Positions 18,601-26,205 of a stretch of DNA of 64,000 nucleotides are shown here, one piece after another; within the stretch, counting starts at the first letter, position 1; every line of letters begins with the position of its first letter. Location of the stretch: positions 3,410,001 to 3,474,000 of the forward strand of contig NZ_JAPELY010000001.1 of assembly GCF_026343295.1 (NCBI RefSeq). The letters are read 5' to 3'. Position numbers and translations under genes: made by a program. Under the pieces are notes generated by a model. It had not been told where the DNA came from, made no database searches, and saw nothing but the letters and a program-made list of their open reading frames with translations. The DNA comes from Streptomyces sp. NBC_00083. GTDB taxonomy: Bacteria; Actinomycetota; Actinomycetes; Streptomycetales; Streptomycetaceae.

Positions 18601-19946
18601 GGGCCGGGCAGGGGGCCGCCGTCCACCACGGTGCACGCACGCCGGCCGATCGCACGGTCCGGTGCGGCGAGGGCTTCGCGCAGCAGGGCCAGCAGCTCCC
18701 GCTGGTGCGCGGCCAGGGCCCCCGTGTCGTAGAGGTCGGGGTTGGCGTCGAAGGCGATGCGCAGGCCCGCACCCTCGGCCCGGTCGTACACGTTGACCGC
18801 GAGGTCGTCGACGGGCCCCGCGGAGACGTTGTGGACCGTGCTGCGGTGCCCCGCGAACCGGAGGTCGTACTCGAAGGGCATGATGTTCACGCCCGGCCCC
18901 GACAGCCGTCGTCTGCCGCCCACCAGCTTCAGGTCCCGCCGCAACTCCTCATAGCGGTACCGCTGGTGCGGCCGGCCGGCCCGAAGCTCCGCGGCCACCC
19001 TGGCGGACAGATCCCGAAGGCTGTCCTGCTCGTCCACCGGGACGCGCAGGGGCAGGATGTTGCGCACCATGCAGGGCACGCGCAGGGACACCGAGCCGAG
19101 CCGGCCCATGGCGGGCAGACTGAGCACGACCTCGGGGGCGCCGCTGACCCGGTGGACGTAGGCGGCGGTGACCGCGAGCAGGACATCGGACCACGTCACC
19201 GACAAGGCGTCCGCGACGGCACGCAGCCGTGCCGTCTCTGCGGGATCCAGGTCGACGACGCGGCGTAGGAAAGTACGGGCGGGCAGGGCCTGTTCGTCGG
19301 TGAGGCTGGGGACCGACGGACGGTCTTCGAAGCGCTGCGTCCAGTAGGCGCGGTTCTTGGCGAAGCGTTCCGAGGCGCGGTAGGCGGCCTCCTCCTGCCG
19401 GACCGACTCCACGGTGCCGAAGCCGCTCTCGCCCGGGGGAGCATCCTCCATCAGGGCGGTGTACACCTGCGCCACACGGTGCGCGACCAGGGACAGGCCG
19501 AAGCCGTCGAGGGCGATGTGATGGACGCGGTGATACCAGAGGAACGCGTCGGGGGCCGTGCGCAGCAGGGCGTGGCCGAAGACCGGGTCGCGTTCCAGGT
19601 CGACGGGGCGGGCGATGTCCTGGGCCATCCATGCGAGCGCCGCCCGGTGCGGGTCGGCCGCGTCGGTCAGGTCGGCGATGTGCGGCTCCCACGCGACGTC
19701 CCCGGCGCGCACCTGCCACGGCCGGCCCGACGCGTCGGTGACGAAGCGTACGTTCAGCGCCTCGGCCTCCGCGACGGCGTGACGCAGCGCCCTCGCGAAG
19801 ACGGCCGGATCCACCGAGCCATGGATGTGTACGTATTCGGCGGTGTTGTAGGCGGGACTGCCGGGATCGAGGTGGTGGCCGGTCCAGATGCCTTCCTGGG
19901 CGGCGAGGAGGGGGTGGCGCTCGGCGTGCCGGTCAGACGTCGGCAT
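15687..19946 (-). CDS. scoA: C-A-PCP-R nonribosomal peptide synthetase (ScoA-type)
   Basis: 1419 residues, one module with reductive release. The C domain (about 10-430) has the active site HHIALDG (about 141-147). The A domain (about 445-930) has IHTSGSTGRPKG, FNTYGPTEAT and GKIDR. The PCP has LGAQSL with the phosphopantetheine Ser at 979. The thioester reductase (about 1050-1419) has TGATGFVG near 1064 and the YxxxK site in GYQQSKWASERLL. My hand alignment to GrsA gives the pocket D-A-E-D-I-G-T-V-V; acidic residues at the second and third variable positions fit a basic amino acid such as Lys or Orn. By the ScoA/Rv0101 model it would acylate both amino groups with isonitrile acids and release the chain as aldehyde or alcohol. 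Its start overlaps the carrier-protein stop by 14 bases. Confidence 0.9.
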   Translation of the reverse strand: MPTSDRHAERHPLLAAQEGIWTGHHLDPGSPAYNTAEYVHIHGSVDPAVFARALRHAVAEAEALNVRFVTDASGRPWQVRAGDVAWEPHIADLTDAADPHRAALAWMAQDIARPVDLERDPVFGHALLRTAPDAFLWYHRVHHIALDGFGLSLVAHRVAQVYTALMEDAPPGESGFGTVESVRQEEAAYRASERFAKNRAYWTQRFEDRPSVPSLTDEQALPARTFLRRVVDLDPAETARLRAVADALSVTWSDVLLAVTAAYVHRVSGAPEVVLSLPAMGRLGSVSLRVPCMVRNILPLRVPVDEQDSLRDLSARVAAELRAGRPHQRYRYEELRRDLKLVGGRRRLSGPGVNIMPFEYDLRFAGHRSTVHNVSAGPVDDLAVNVYDRAEGAGLRIAFDANPDLYDTGALAAHQRELLALLREALAAPDRAIGRRACTVVDGGPLPGPALPVLELIARQAGRRGDAVAVEHDGHSVTYAELLGAARRLARRLAARGAGPGAVVAVALPRGIDAVTAILAVLLSGAAYCPIDPGAPTSRTHTLLDSAKPSLVVTDSSGADGCAGWSLLLLDAPGDDTEAPLAPPGTAGEPAYLIHTSGSTGRPKGVEISHGALATFVAGAAHRYGPRREDRVLQFAPLHFDASVEEVFLTLCSGATLVLRTREMTESVPQFLRAVEQLRISVLDLPTAYWHELAYTLSTGTAALPEGVRTVIIGGEAALPERVARWRNAVGPSVRLFNTYGPTEATVVATVAALHESPADADDVPIGVPLPGMRAAVVGGELHLLGDALALGYRGADAADDSRFAPLPQLPGSPRAFRTGDLVRLGDDGQLRFLGRADDEFKISGHRVHPSEVEAALLAQPHILEAAVVGQVLPDGTRRLAAHVVVEDPRPTATEVREGLRKVLPAAMVPSAVEFTDRLPRTSTGKIDRSTLSGAVAEDVVPADDGDGLVAAISRTWAQILGLDRMAPEDDFFDLGAQSLQAIQVANRLGVELGREVRVAWLFEHPTAAGLAHRLERRADAPPTTSALPPAVLADAVLDDDIRPGPSSRTVARPPRTILLTGATGFVGPHLLAELLATTDAELVCPVRAATPAEAAERIRHALTAQEIPLPAGAERITAVPADLARPHLGLGAERCTELAETCDAVVHNAATVSIMREYASLRAANTESTRQLLRMASARSIPVHLVSTLSVAPPRSHDPEVPEAFFPPHPGLVSGYQQSKWASERLLEQAAERGLPVTLHRLGRVTGTPETGQVNRRDFLWSVLAAGIPAGIVPELFDAEVWTPADYVARAVVRLALTAAPGTVFNHAPVAPVRLADVYDWVREYGYAVQQIPLTRWRAELPRSADVAATTGAFFDSLAAEGDAEPELALGRVRADNVLRGLDGTTISCPSADRALVFRYLDHCVKTGTLTPPGARKD

Positions 19947-20190
19947 GGGCCGCTCCCGCCTGGCGTTCGGACAGCAGCTGCCACCACTGGCCGAAGGACG
20001 CGCGCTCGGCGAGCTCGATGAAGCTCACCTCCGCACCGGTGCTCCGCCAGCGCTCGGCGAGGGTGGTGATGCGCAGCGAGTCCAGGCCGGCGTCCAGGGG
20101 GTTTTCGTCCAGGTCGACTTCGTCGGGCTGCTGGTGCAGGAACTCCGCCAGATCCGCTCGGAAGGCGTCCAGTGTCAAGGGCTCAGACAT
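19933..20190 (-). CDS. scoB: stand-alone acyl carrier protein (ScoB-type)
   Basis: About 85 residues from the ATG at 20190. The phosphopantetheine attachment motif is AGLDSLRITTL, preceded by DEVDLDENPLD, the style of NRPS aryl/acyl carrier proteins rather than fatty acid ACP. It sits between the acyl-AMP ligase and the NRPS, exactly as Rv0100 does between FadD10 and Nrp in Mycobacterium tuberculosis. In the Sco pathway this protein holds the acyl chain while glycine is added and later delivers the isonitrile acid to the NRPS. The stop overlaps the NRPS start, indicating translational coupling. Confidence 0.85.
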   Translation of the reverse strand: MSEPLTLDAFRADLAEFLHQQPDEVDLDENPLDAGLDSLRITTLAERWRSTGAEVSFIELAERASFGQWWQLLSERQAGAAHADV

Positions 20191-20230
20191 GGTGTTCTCT
20201 CTTGGTAGCCGCACGGGGTGGCGGTGGCGG

Positions 20231-21823
20231 TCAGTTGACCTTGCGGTCGGCGTCGCTCCAGAAGCGGTCGCGCAGCTCGCGGCGGAGGATCTTGCCGCTG
20301 GGGTTGCGCGGGACGTGTTCGATGAACTCGTAGGCGGCGGGCAGCTTGAAGGCGGCCAGGCGGTCGACGAGGAACCGGTGCAGGTCCCGCGGGGAGGGTT
20401 CCCGTCCCGCCACGGGTACGACGAAGGCGTGGACCTTCTCGCCCCATCGTTCGTCCGGGGCTCCCACGATCACCGCCTCGGCCACCCCGGGATGGCGCTC
20501 CAGGACGTTCTCGATCTCGGCGGGGTAGACGTTCTCACCCGCGACGAGGATGGCGTCCTTGATGCGGTCCTGGATGAAGACGTAGCCGTCCTCGTCGACG
20601 TATCCGGCGTCGCCGGTGTGGATCCAGCCGTCGACAAGGGTCTCCGCGGTCTTGTCGGGCAGCCCCCAGTACTCGACCATGCGGGCCGGCGTGGCCAGGC
20701 AGATCTCACCGACGGCACCCGGCGGCAGCTCCTTGCCGTCTCCGTCGACGACCATGGTGGCGACCCCCGGATAAGGGTGGCCGGCGGCCTTCATGCGACG
20801 GTGGCCGGGGACGTGGTCGGCGGGCGGCAGGCACACGGCGGTGTTGCCCGTCTCGGTCAGGCCGTAGATCTGGGCGAACTCGCTGCCGAACATGACCAGG
20901 CTCTGCTCCAGAAGGGCCTCGGAGATCGGAGACCCGCCATAGACGATCTTGCGGAGCGTCGTGAAGTCGGCCGCCCGCACTCCGGGTTCGGCCAGCATCA
21001 TGCGCAGCATGGCCGGGACCACACAGGCGGTGGTGACGCCCCGGTCGCGGATGAGGTCGATCGCGTCGCGCGGGGCGAAGGCGCGCATCGCCACCACGGT
21101 GGTGCCGGCGTTGAAGTTCTGAGCGGCCCACCACAGGCCACCGACGTGGAATCCGGGGATGCCGACCAGGGCGACGTCGCCGACTCGCCAGTCGATCCAG
21201 TCCAGTTGACGGCTCGCCAGGGCGTCGCGGATGGCGAAGAAGCTCCGGTGGGCCAGGACGACGCCCTTGGGAAGGCCGGTGGTCCCGCTGGTGTAGAGCT
21301 GGGCGACAGGTGTGTCGGGGGTCGGTGCGCAGGCGGGCTCGGTGTCCGGGTGGCCCGCCTTCCACGCGGCGAAGCCGTCGTCCGGGCCCAGCCGGACGAC
21401 CGTTTTCGGCAACGCGGTCGGAAGCCGGTCGAGAACGGGAGCGAACTCGTCCTCCAGGAAGAGGAGTTCACTGCCGGAGTCCTGGAGGATGTGGCTGATC
21501 TCGGGAGCGGTCAGCCGCCAGTTGATGGGCACCAGAACGGTTTCGCTCTTGGCGCATCCGAAGAGGATCTCGTAATAGTGCTCGGATTCCTTGCCCAGGT
21601 AGGCGACGCGTGCCCCGGGTCGTGCGCCGGCGGCACGCAGGGCGTGCGCGGTGCGGTTGCTCTCCGTGTGCAGCTCGGCGTAGGTGAGGTCGCGCCCCTC
21701 GCAGGTGACGGCGGTGACCCGCGGAGTGTGGGCGGCGTGGAAACGTGCCGTGTCGACGAGGGTCTTGAGCTGGGGGTGGTGCAGCCTTTCGCCGGGTGTC
21801 TCGGGCGCGGACGGTTCGGCCAT
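20231..21823 (-). CDS. scoC: acyl-AMP ligase / acyl-ACP ligase (ScoC/FadD10-type)
   Basis: 530 residues, ANL superfamily. The P-loop is LYTSGTTGLPKGV (about residues 172-184). Further motifs are QIYGLTETGN (about 312-321), the hinge IHTGDAGYVDEDGYVFIQDR (about 396-415) and the C-terminal PRNPSGKILRREL with the catalytic Lys. The enzyme adenylates a short fatty acid and loads it on the carrier protein encoded 40 bases downstream. By synteny with ScoC and FadD10 (Rv0099) it should act both before and after isonitrile formation. An ordinary acyl-CoA ligase function is the alternative, but the gene order argues against it. Confidence 0.87.
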   Translation of the reverse strand: MAEPSAPETPGERLHHPQLKTLVDTARFHAAHTPRVTAVTCEGRDLTYAELHTESNRTAHALRAAGARPGARVAYLGKESEHYYEILFGCAKSETVLVPINWRLTAPEISHILQDSGSELLFLEDEFAPVLDRLPTALPKTVVRLGPDDGFAAWKAGHPDTEPACAPTPDTPVAQLYTSGTTGLPKGVVLAHRSFFAIRDALASRQLDWIDWRVGDVALVGIPGFHVGGLWWAAQNFNAGTTVVAMRAFAPRDAIDLIRDRGVTTACVVPAMLRMMLAEPGVRAADFTTLRKIVYGGSPISEALLEQSLVMFGSEFAQIYGLTETGNTAVCLPPADHVPGHRRMKAAGHPYPGVATMVVDGDGKELPPGAVGEICLATPARMVEYWGLPDKTAETLVDGWIHTGDAGYVDEDGYVFIQDRIKDAILVAGENVYPAEIENVLERHPGVAEAVIVGAPDERWGEKVHAFVVPVAGREPSPRDLHRFLVDRLAAFKLPAAYEFIEHVPRNPSGKILRRELRDRFWSDADRKVN

Positions 21824-21917
21824 GGGCGGGTCTGCCTCTCGGTCTGTTCCGGGGCTGCCGGAGGGCGTGCCGCCACCGGACGCGATGGCGGCACGCTAGA
21901 GGTGAAGGGCCGTATGT

Positions 21918-22454
21918 CTAGGGGGCGTTGACGAAGGCGAGCTTCACGCTGCCGTCGCAGCGCCCGCCGGCGTCGTCCCAGTACCGATAGGCGGTCTCCG
22001 CGACGAGCAGCGGTTCTCCGCCGGGTGAACGCCGCTCCACGGACAGGAACTCGATCTCTCCGAAGAAGGACCGCGCGTTGATGGGACGCCGGAAACTGCC
22101 GCTGAAGCGGGCGATCAGGATGTCGGGCAGCTGGTGGCGCCAGTAGTCGTCCAGCGTCCAGTCGGCGAACTCTTCGAGCAGTCCCTCTTTCACCGCCTTG
22201 GCGACGGTGTAGTACATCATCTGGTTGTAGCTGATGTTGACTTCGACAGCGTTGAGATGGCCGGTGTCATCGATGTAGCAGGACTCCGGGATGGCCAGTT
22301 CGCAGCGCGCGGACACCAGGCTGGACCGGGTGCTCACGGCCGCCGATCGCAGGTATGCGCAGTGCGCCTTGTACGGCCGCAGAACCTGGGGCAGCAGTTC
22401 GTCGTCATGGGCGTAGTCCCGGACGGGCGGCTTGTGCTGTACGGGGGTACGCAT
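21918..22454 (-). CDS. scoD: FcoT-like thioesterase / glycine-adding enzyme (ScoD-type)
   Basis: 178 residues with a hot-dog-fold look and no P-loop or metal motif. It carries the FcoT-family features YIDDTGHLNAVEVNISYNQM (about residues 60-79), RRPINARSFFGEIEFLSVER (about 122-141) and a Tyr/Trp-rich end (TAYRYWDDAGG). It begins 1 base after the ScoE stop. In M. tuberculosis (Rv0098) and the Sco pathway the homologue promotes conjugate addition of glycine to an enoyl-carrier protein and hydrolyses the product to a 3-(carboxymethylamino) acid. Assignment rests on motif style plus synteny. Confidence 0.83.
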   Translation of the reverse strand: MRTPVQHKPPVRDYAHDDELLPQVLRPYKAHCAYLRSAAVSTRSSLVSARCELAIPESCYIDDTGHLNAVEVNISYNQMMYYTVAKAVKEGLLEEFADWTLDDYWRHQLPDILIARFSGSFRRPINARSFFGEIEFLSVERRSPGGEPLLVAETAYRYWDDAGGRCDGSVKLAFVNAP

Positions 22455-22455
22455 C

Positions 22456-23340
22456 TCACGCGGCCCCGTCGTAGAGCTTGCGCTCGTCGTGCACGGTCAC
22501 CCGGAAGGAGACGGTCGGCTCCGGGGTGGTGGTGTGCCGGGCGCGGTGGATCAGGCTGCGGTTGTCCCAGACCAGGAGGTCGCCCTTCTCGAAGGTCTGG
22601 AGGTGGATGTTGGGGTGGGCGAAGGTGTCGTCGAGCTGGCCGGTCGCCGCGAACAGGCGCTGGAGCAGGTCGCCCTCCAGCGGTTCGCCGTCGCCGTCCT
22701 CCATGCCGACGGTGAAGCCCTCGCTGATGTAGAGGATGGTCTCGCCGGTCATCGGATGGATGAACGTGCTGGGCTTGACGGCCGGCGGGGTCTTGGTGTC
22801 GACCTCCTCGATGATCTCCGAGAGCGGCCGGTAGACGTCCGAGGGCCGGATCTTGAAGTACTTGCGCACCGAGTGCCGCGAGAAGGTGCCCGCCGTCTCC
22901 TTCTTCAGGTCCTCGGGGAGCAGCCCGTACGCCTTGCCCATGTCGATGAAGTAGGTCCCCCGGTTCTTCTCCGGAACGACCTGCGGGTAGATGAACGTCA
23001 GGCCGAAGGGGTCCGGCATGAACTGGTAGTCGGCGTGCCAGAACTTCCCGGTCTTGGGCACGCCGATCTGCTTGCCGTCCTCGGGCACGTTGGAGGAGAC
23101 GAATATCTCCTCCACCTCGGGGTGCTTGTACATCGGTTCGTAGTAGGTCTCGGGACGGCCGAACAGCCGCCCCAGTTCCAGGAATTGACGGGGCGCCAGA
23201 TCCTGGTCCTTCAGGACGACGATCTTCTTCGTGTAGACGGCCGCCTTGATGGCGTCGATGTCCTCGGCCGAAGCGTTGGCGTAGTCGAATCCGTCGACCG
23301 TGGCGCCGAGGTTGGTGCCCGTGACTTCGTTGATCTGCAT
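22456..23340 (-). CDS. scoE: non-heme iron(II)/2-oxoglutarate isonitrile synthase (ScoE-type)
   Basis: 294 residues, TauD family. The iron triad is H102-x-D104 ([10 protein letters not shown]) and H265 (SLIHRARH). The 2-oxoglutarate Arg is R280, 15 residues after H265. The residues I recall as substrate contacts in ScoE (Tyr96, Tyr97, Lys193, His299, Arg310) map with a constant offset of 30 to Y66, Y67, K163, H269 and R280 here, and the triad shows the same offset. This is strong support for the isonitrile-forming subfamily rather than a taurine dioxygenase. The enzyme would oxidatively decarboxylate an N-carboxymethyl-3-amino acid to a 3-isocyano acid. It lies between an ACP and the ScoD gene in one operon. 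Confidence 0.9.
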   Translation of the reverse strand: MQINEVTGTNLGATVDGFDYANASAEDIDAIKAAVYTKKIVVLKDQDLAPRQFLELGRLFGRPETYYEPMYKHPEVEEIFVSSNVPEDGKQIGVPKTGKFWHADYQFMPDPFGLTFIYPQVVPEKNRGTYFIDMGKAYGLLPEDLKKETAGTFSRHSVRKYFKIRPSDVYRPLSEIIEEVDTKTPPAVKPSTFIHPMTGETILYISEGFTVGMEDGDGEPLEGDLLQRLFAATGQLDDTFAHPNIHLQTFEKGDLLVWDNRSLIHRARHTTTPEPTVSFRVTVHDERKLYDGAA

Positions 23341-23385
23341 GGTCCCTGCTCTCGGTTGAGGTCCTGACAGTGGTGGTGGCCGCGG

Positions 23386-23622
23386 CTACTGGGTGAGCTT
23401 CGCGTCGATGAGTTCGGTGGTCGCGCCGAGGGTGAGGTCTTCCTCCAGTTCGTTGTCGTCGATGTGGACGCCGAGATCGCGCTCGATCCGCATGCTGATC
23501 TCGACCATCGTCAGAGAGTCGACGTCCAGCTGGGCGAAGGTGGCCTCCGGGCTGATCCGGTCGCGCGGCGCGTCGTGCAGTTTCGTGACGATCTCGACCA
23601 GCTGGTCATAGGTAGTGCTCAT
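23386..23622 (-). CDS. second acyl carrier protein (type II FAS/PKS style)
   Basis: 78 residues. The attachment motif is DVDSLTMVEISMRIE (Ser about residue 36), followed by the acidic helix DLGVHIDDNELEEDL that docks ketosynthases. It overlaps the stop of the ketoacyl synthase by ATGA. This makes it distinct from the ScoB-type carrier at 19933. The pair KAS III + ACP is not part of the five-gene Sco/Rv0097-0101 core as I know it. It may build or hold the short acyl starter before the glycine addition. Confidence 0.88.
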   Translation of the reverse strand: MSTTYDQLVEIVTKLHDAPRDRISPEATFAQLDVDSLTMVEISMRIERDLGVHIDDNELEEDLTLGATTELIDAKLTQ

Positions 23623-24713
23623 GACTCCTGCGTTCCTCCTGTGTCGTGCGGGTGATCGGTCCGGGCGAGAGCGGGCCAGGTCAGGAGGCAGGACCCCCAG
23701 GTCAGCCCGCCGCCGAAGGCAGTGAGCAGCACGCGCTCGCCCGCGTGGATGGTGTGCCGGGCAGCCGCGTCGGCCAGGGCGAGCGGGATGGACGCGGCGC
23801 CGGTGTTGCCCACCGACTCGACGTTGGTCACCAGTCGCTCCGGGGGCAGTCCGAGCTCCTCCGCCACCGAGCGCAGGATGCGCAGGTTGGCCTGGTGGGG
23901 GACGAGGCGGTCGATGTCGTCGGCCTTGTGGTCGGCCAGCGTCAGCGTGGCGCGGGCGGAGGCCGTCATGCGGGTGACCGCGTGCCGGAAGACCTCCTTG
24001 CCGCGCATGGCGAAGTAGTGGTCCTGCGCGGCGGCCGGCGCGGCGGCCGAGCGCTGTCGTGCACCACCGGCCGCCACCATGATCAGTTCCTCGCCGGCGC
24101 CGTCGCTGCCGAGGTCGAAGTGGCCGACGGCGCCGGGTTCATCGGCGTGTCCGGCGCGCAGCACGACGGCGCCGGCACCGTCGCCGAAGATCATCGCGTT
24201 GGTCCGGTCGTCCGGGTCGACGATCGTGGAGTAGGTGTCCGCGCCGATGAGCAGGACGCGTTCGGCCACCCGGGCCGCGATGAGCCCGGCGGCCGTGGCG
24301 AGGCCGTAGACGAACCCGGTGCACACGGCGCCGACGTCGAAGGCAGCCGCTCCCGTCAGGCCGAGCCGGTCGGCCACGAGGGGGGCGGTCGCCGGGCAGG
24401 AGCGGTCGGGGGTCGTCGTGGCGACGACGACGGCGTCGACGTCGTCCACACCCGCGGACCGCAGCGCCTGTCGGCCTGCCTCCGCGGCCAGGTCCGAGGT
24501 GGCCTGGCCGGGGCCGGCGATGTGGCGGCGGCCGATTCCGGTGCGGGAGCGGATCCAGGTGTCGCTGGTGTCGAGCCGTCGGGAGAGTTCCTGGTTGGTC
24601 ACCACACGCGGCGGGAGCCAGCCGGCGAGCCCGCACAGGACGGCGGCGCGATCGTGCGGCGGGGAGGTGGGAGGGGCGGGTTTGCTGAGCGGTCGGTCGA
24701 GCGTGCTGGACAC
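23619..24713 (-). CDS. 3-oxoacyl-ACP synthase III (FabH-like)
   Basis: About 364 residues from a GTG with AGGAG five bases upstream (24713). The catalytic triad of KAS III is intact: Cys in VGAVCTGFVYG (about residue 136), His in VPHQANLRI (about 277), Asn in NVESVGNTGAASIPLAL (about 307). It would start a short chain by Claisen condensation of an acyl-CoA with malonyl-ACP. It is translationally coupled to the next ACP gene. Within an isonitrile lipopeptide cluster it is a likely source of a pathway-specific short fatty acyl chain. Housekeeping FabH is usually in a fabD-fabH-acpP-fabF set, which this is not. Confidence 0.88.
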   Translation of the reverse strand: MSSTLDRPLSKPAPPTSPPHDRAAVLCGLAGWLPPRVVTNQELSRRLDTSDTWIRSRTGIGRRHIAGPGQATSDLAAEAGRQALRSAGVDDVDAVVVATTTPDRSCPATAPLVADRLGLTGAAAFDVGAVCTGFVYGLATAAGLIAARVAERVLLIGADTYSTIVDPDDRTNAMIFGDGAGAVVLRAGHADEPGAVGHFDLGSDGAGEELIMVAAGGARQRSAAAPAAAQDHYFAMRGKEVFRHAVTRMTASARATLTLADHKADDIDRLVPHQANLRILRSVAEELGLPPERLVTNVESVGNTGAASIPLALADAAARHTIHAGERVLLTAFGGGLTWGSCLLTWPALARTDHPHDTGGTQES

Positions 24714-24801
24714 AAGAGCTCCTAGGTCTCCCGGCATGCATGAAGGGATATCTGGGATGGCGGGTACGGAAGGGGCGTGGGAGGGGGAGGAACCGGCGCG
24801 C

Positions 24802-26205
24802 TCAGACGTCGGCACGCCTTCGAAGGGGCAACAGGGCCAGAGCGCCGACACCGATTCCGGCCGCGATCACGAAGACGGCGCCGCGGACCCCGTCCAGCAG
24901 GCCGGCGGCCGTCAGGTCGTGGCTGCCCGTGCCGGCGACGGCCACCAGGACGGCCAGGCCCACGGCGCTGCCGACCTGGAGGGTGGTCGACGCCATGCCG
25001 GACGCGATGCCCTGGTCCTGGTCCGGGACGCCGGTGGCCGCCGCGATCCACATGGCCGTCCAGGTGGCGCCCTGCCCCAGGCTGAGCAGCGCGATCCCGG
25101 GCAGCAGACGCGCATAGGAACCGTCACCGCTGAACGCGAGGGCGAGGAGGAGGGCGCCGACGGCGCCGGTCGCCATGCTGCAAAGGAGCGTGGTCCGCAC
25201 GCCCAGCGCTGCAACCGCCCGCTCGCCGGCCTTCGTCCCGGCGGCCACGACGACGGCCGGCACGAGGAAGGCGGCCCCCGTGGCCATCGCGCTGTAGCCG
25301 TGCACCGTCTGGAAGTAGAGGGTCAAGAAGTACGGCAGCGAGCTGAACGTGGCGCTGAACAGCGCGGTCAGCGCCATGGCGCCGAGCAGACCGCGGTGGC
25401 GGAACAGGTGCCCCGGTGTCAGCGGGGCTCGGCTGCGGCTCTCGGCGAGGACGAACAGGGACAGGGAAAGCGCCGAGAGGGCCGCGCAGATCAGGACACC
25501 GCGGCTGCCCCAGCCGGCCTCCGGCGCATGGATGAGGACGAAGACGAGCAGCGTGATGCCGACGGTGGCGGTCAGTGCGCCCGGCAGGTCGAAGTTCCGC
25601 TGCCGGGTCAGGGGTTCGTCCGGGGGGAAGAGGAACGTTCCGGCCAGGGCGATGGCCCCGGCGAGCGGGACGTTGACGAGGAACACCGCCGGCCAGCCGA
25701 AGGAGTCGACCAGCACCCCGCCCAGCAGCGATCCGAAGCACAGCCCGCCGGCCCCGGCGGCGCCCCACGCGGCCAGCGCCCGGTTACGACGGGGGCCTTC
25801 CTCGTACAGCGTGTTGATGAGGGAGAGGGCGGCGGGGAACAGCAGCGAACCACCGACACCCTGGACCGCGCGCACCGCGACCAGCACGCCGGGCGACTCC
25901 GAGAGGCCGCCCACCAGAGAGGAGACCGCGTACAGCGACGCGGCCACGACGAAGACCCTGCGCCGGCCCAGCAGATCCGTGGCCCGGCCGCCCAGGAGCA
26001 GGAACCCGGCGGTCGTCACGACGTAGGCGCTGACGACCCACTGAAGGTCCTGTCCCGAGAAGCCGAGCGTGCCGCCGATGCTGGGGAGGGCGACGTACAC
26101 GATGTTGTAGTCGAGTGAGATGACCAGTTGCGCGGCGGCCAGGACCAGGAGCGGCAACCCGAGGCGTTGACGGGACGGAGCAGACGGCGAATTCACTGCA
26201 CACAT
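24802..26205 (-). CDS. MFS drug/metallophore exporter (DHA2, 14-TM type)
   Basis: 467 residues with about 14 hydrophobic helices. Motif A is GGRATDLLGRRRVF (about residues 67-80). Motif C-like LGGVLVDSFGWPAVFLVNVP follows near 150, typical of DHA2 (EmrB/QacA) exporters. The start ATG at 26205 is preceded by a purine-rich AGGGGGAAG. It is the first gene of the minus-strand run, 88 bases before the KAS III gene, so it most likely exports the cluster's lipopeptide. Proton antiport in the cytoplasmic membrane is the expected mechanism. Confidence 0.88.
   Translation of the reverse strand: MCAVNSPSAPSRQRLGLPLLVLAAAQLVISLDYNIVYVALPSIGGTLGFSGQDLQWVVSAYVVTTAGFLLLGGRATDLLGRRRVFVVAASLYAVSSLVGGLSESPGVLVAVRAVQGVGGSLLFPAALSLINTLYEEGPRRNRALAAWGAAGAGGLCFGSLLGGVLVDSFGWPAVFLVNVPLAGAIALAGTFLFPPDEPLTRQRNFDLPGALTATVGITLLVFVLIHAPEAGWGSRGVLICAALSALSLSLFVLAESRSRAPLTPGHLFRHRGLLGAMALTALFSATFSSLPYFLTLYFQTVHGYSAMATGAAFLVPAVVVAAGTKAGERAVAALGVRTTLLCSMATGAVGALLLALAFSGDGSYARLLPGIALLSLGQGATWTAMWIAAATGVPDQDQGIASGMASTTLQVGSAVGLAVLVAVAGTGSHDLTAAGLLDGVRGAVFVIAAGIGVGALALLPLRRRADV

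Noticed and set aside
15552..19268. Plus-strand open frame of over 1200 codons opposite the NRPS
   Set aside because: It mirrors the strong G/C third-position bias of the NRPS on the other strand; its composition (Gly, Arg, Val, Gln runs) is not protein-like and it has no domain.
20018..21931. Long plus-strand frame opposite scoB/scoC
   Set aside because: Antisense shadow of the acyl-AMP ligase; no start signal or domain.
24319..26118. Long plus-strand frame opposite the MFS gene
   Set aside because: Antisense shadow; the minus-strand frame has 14 membrane helices and MFS motifs.
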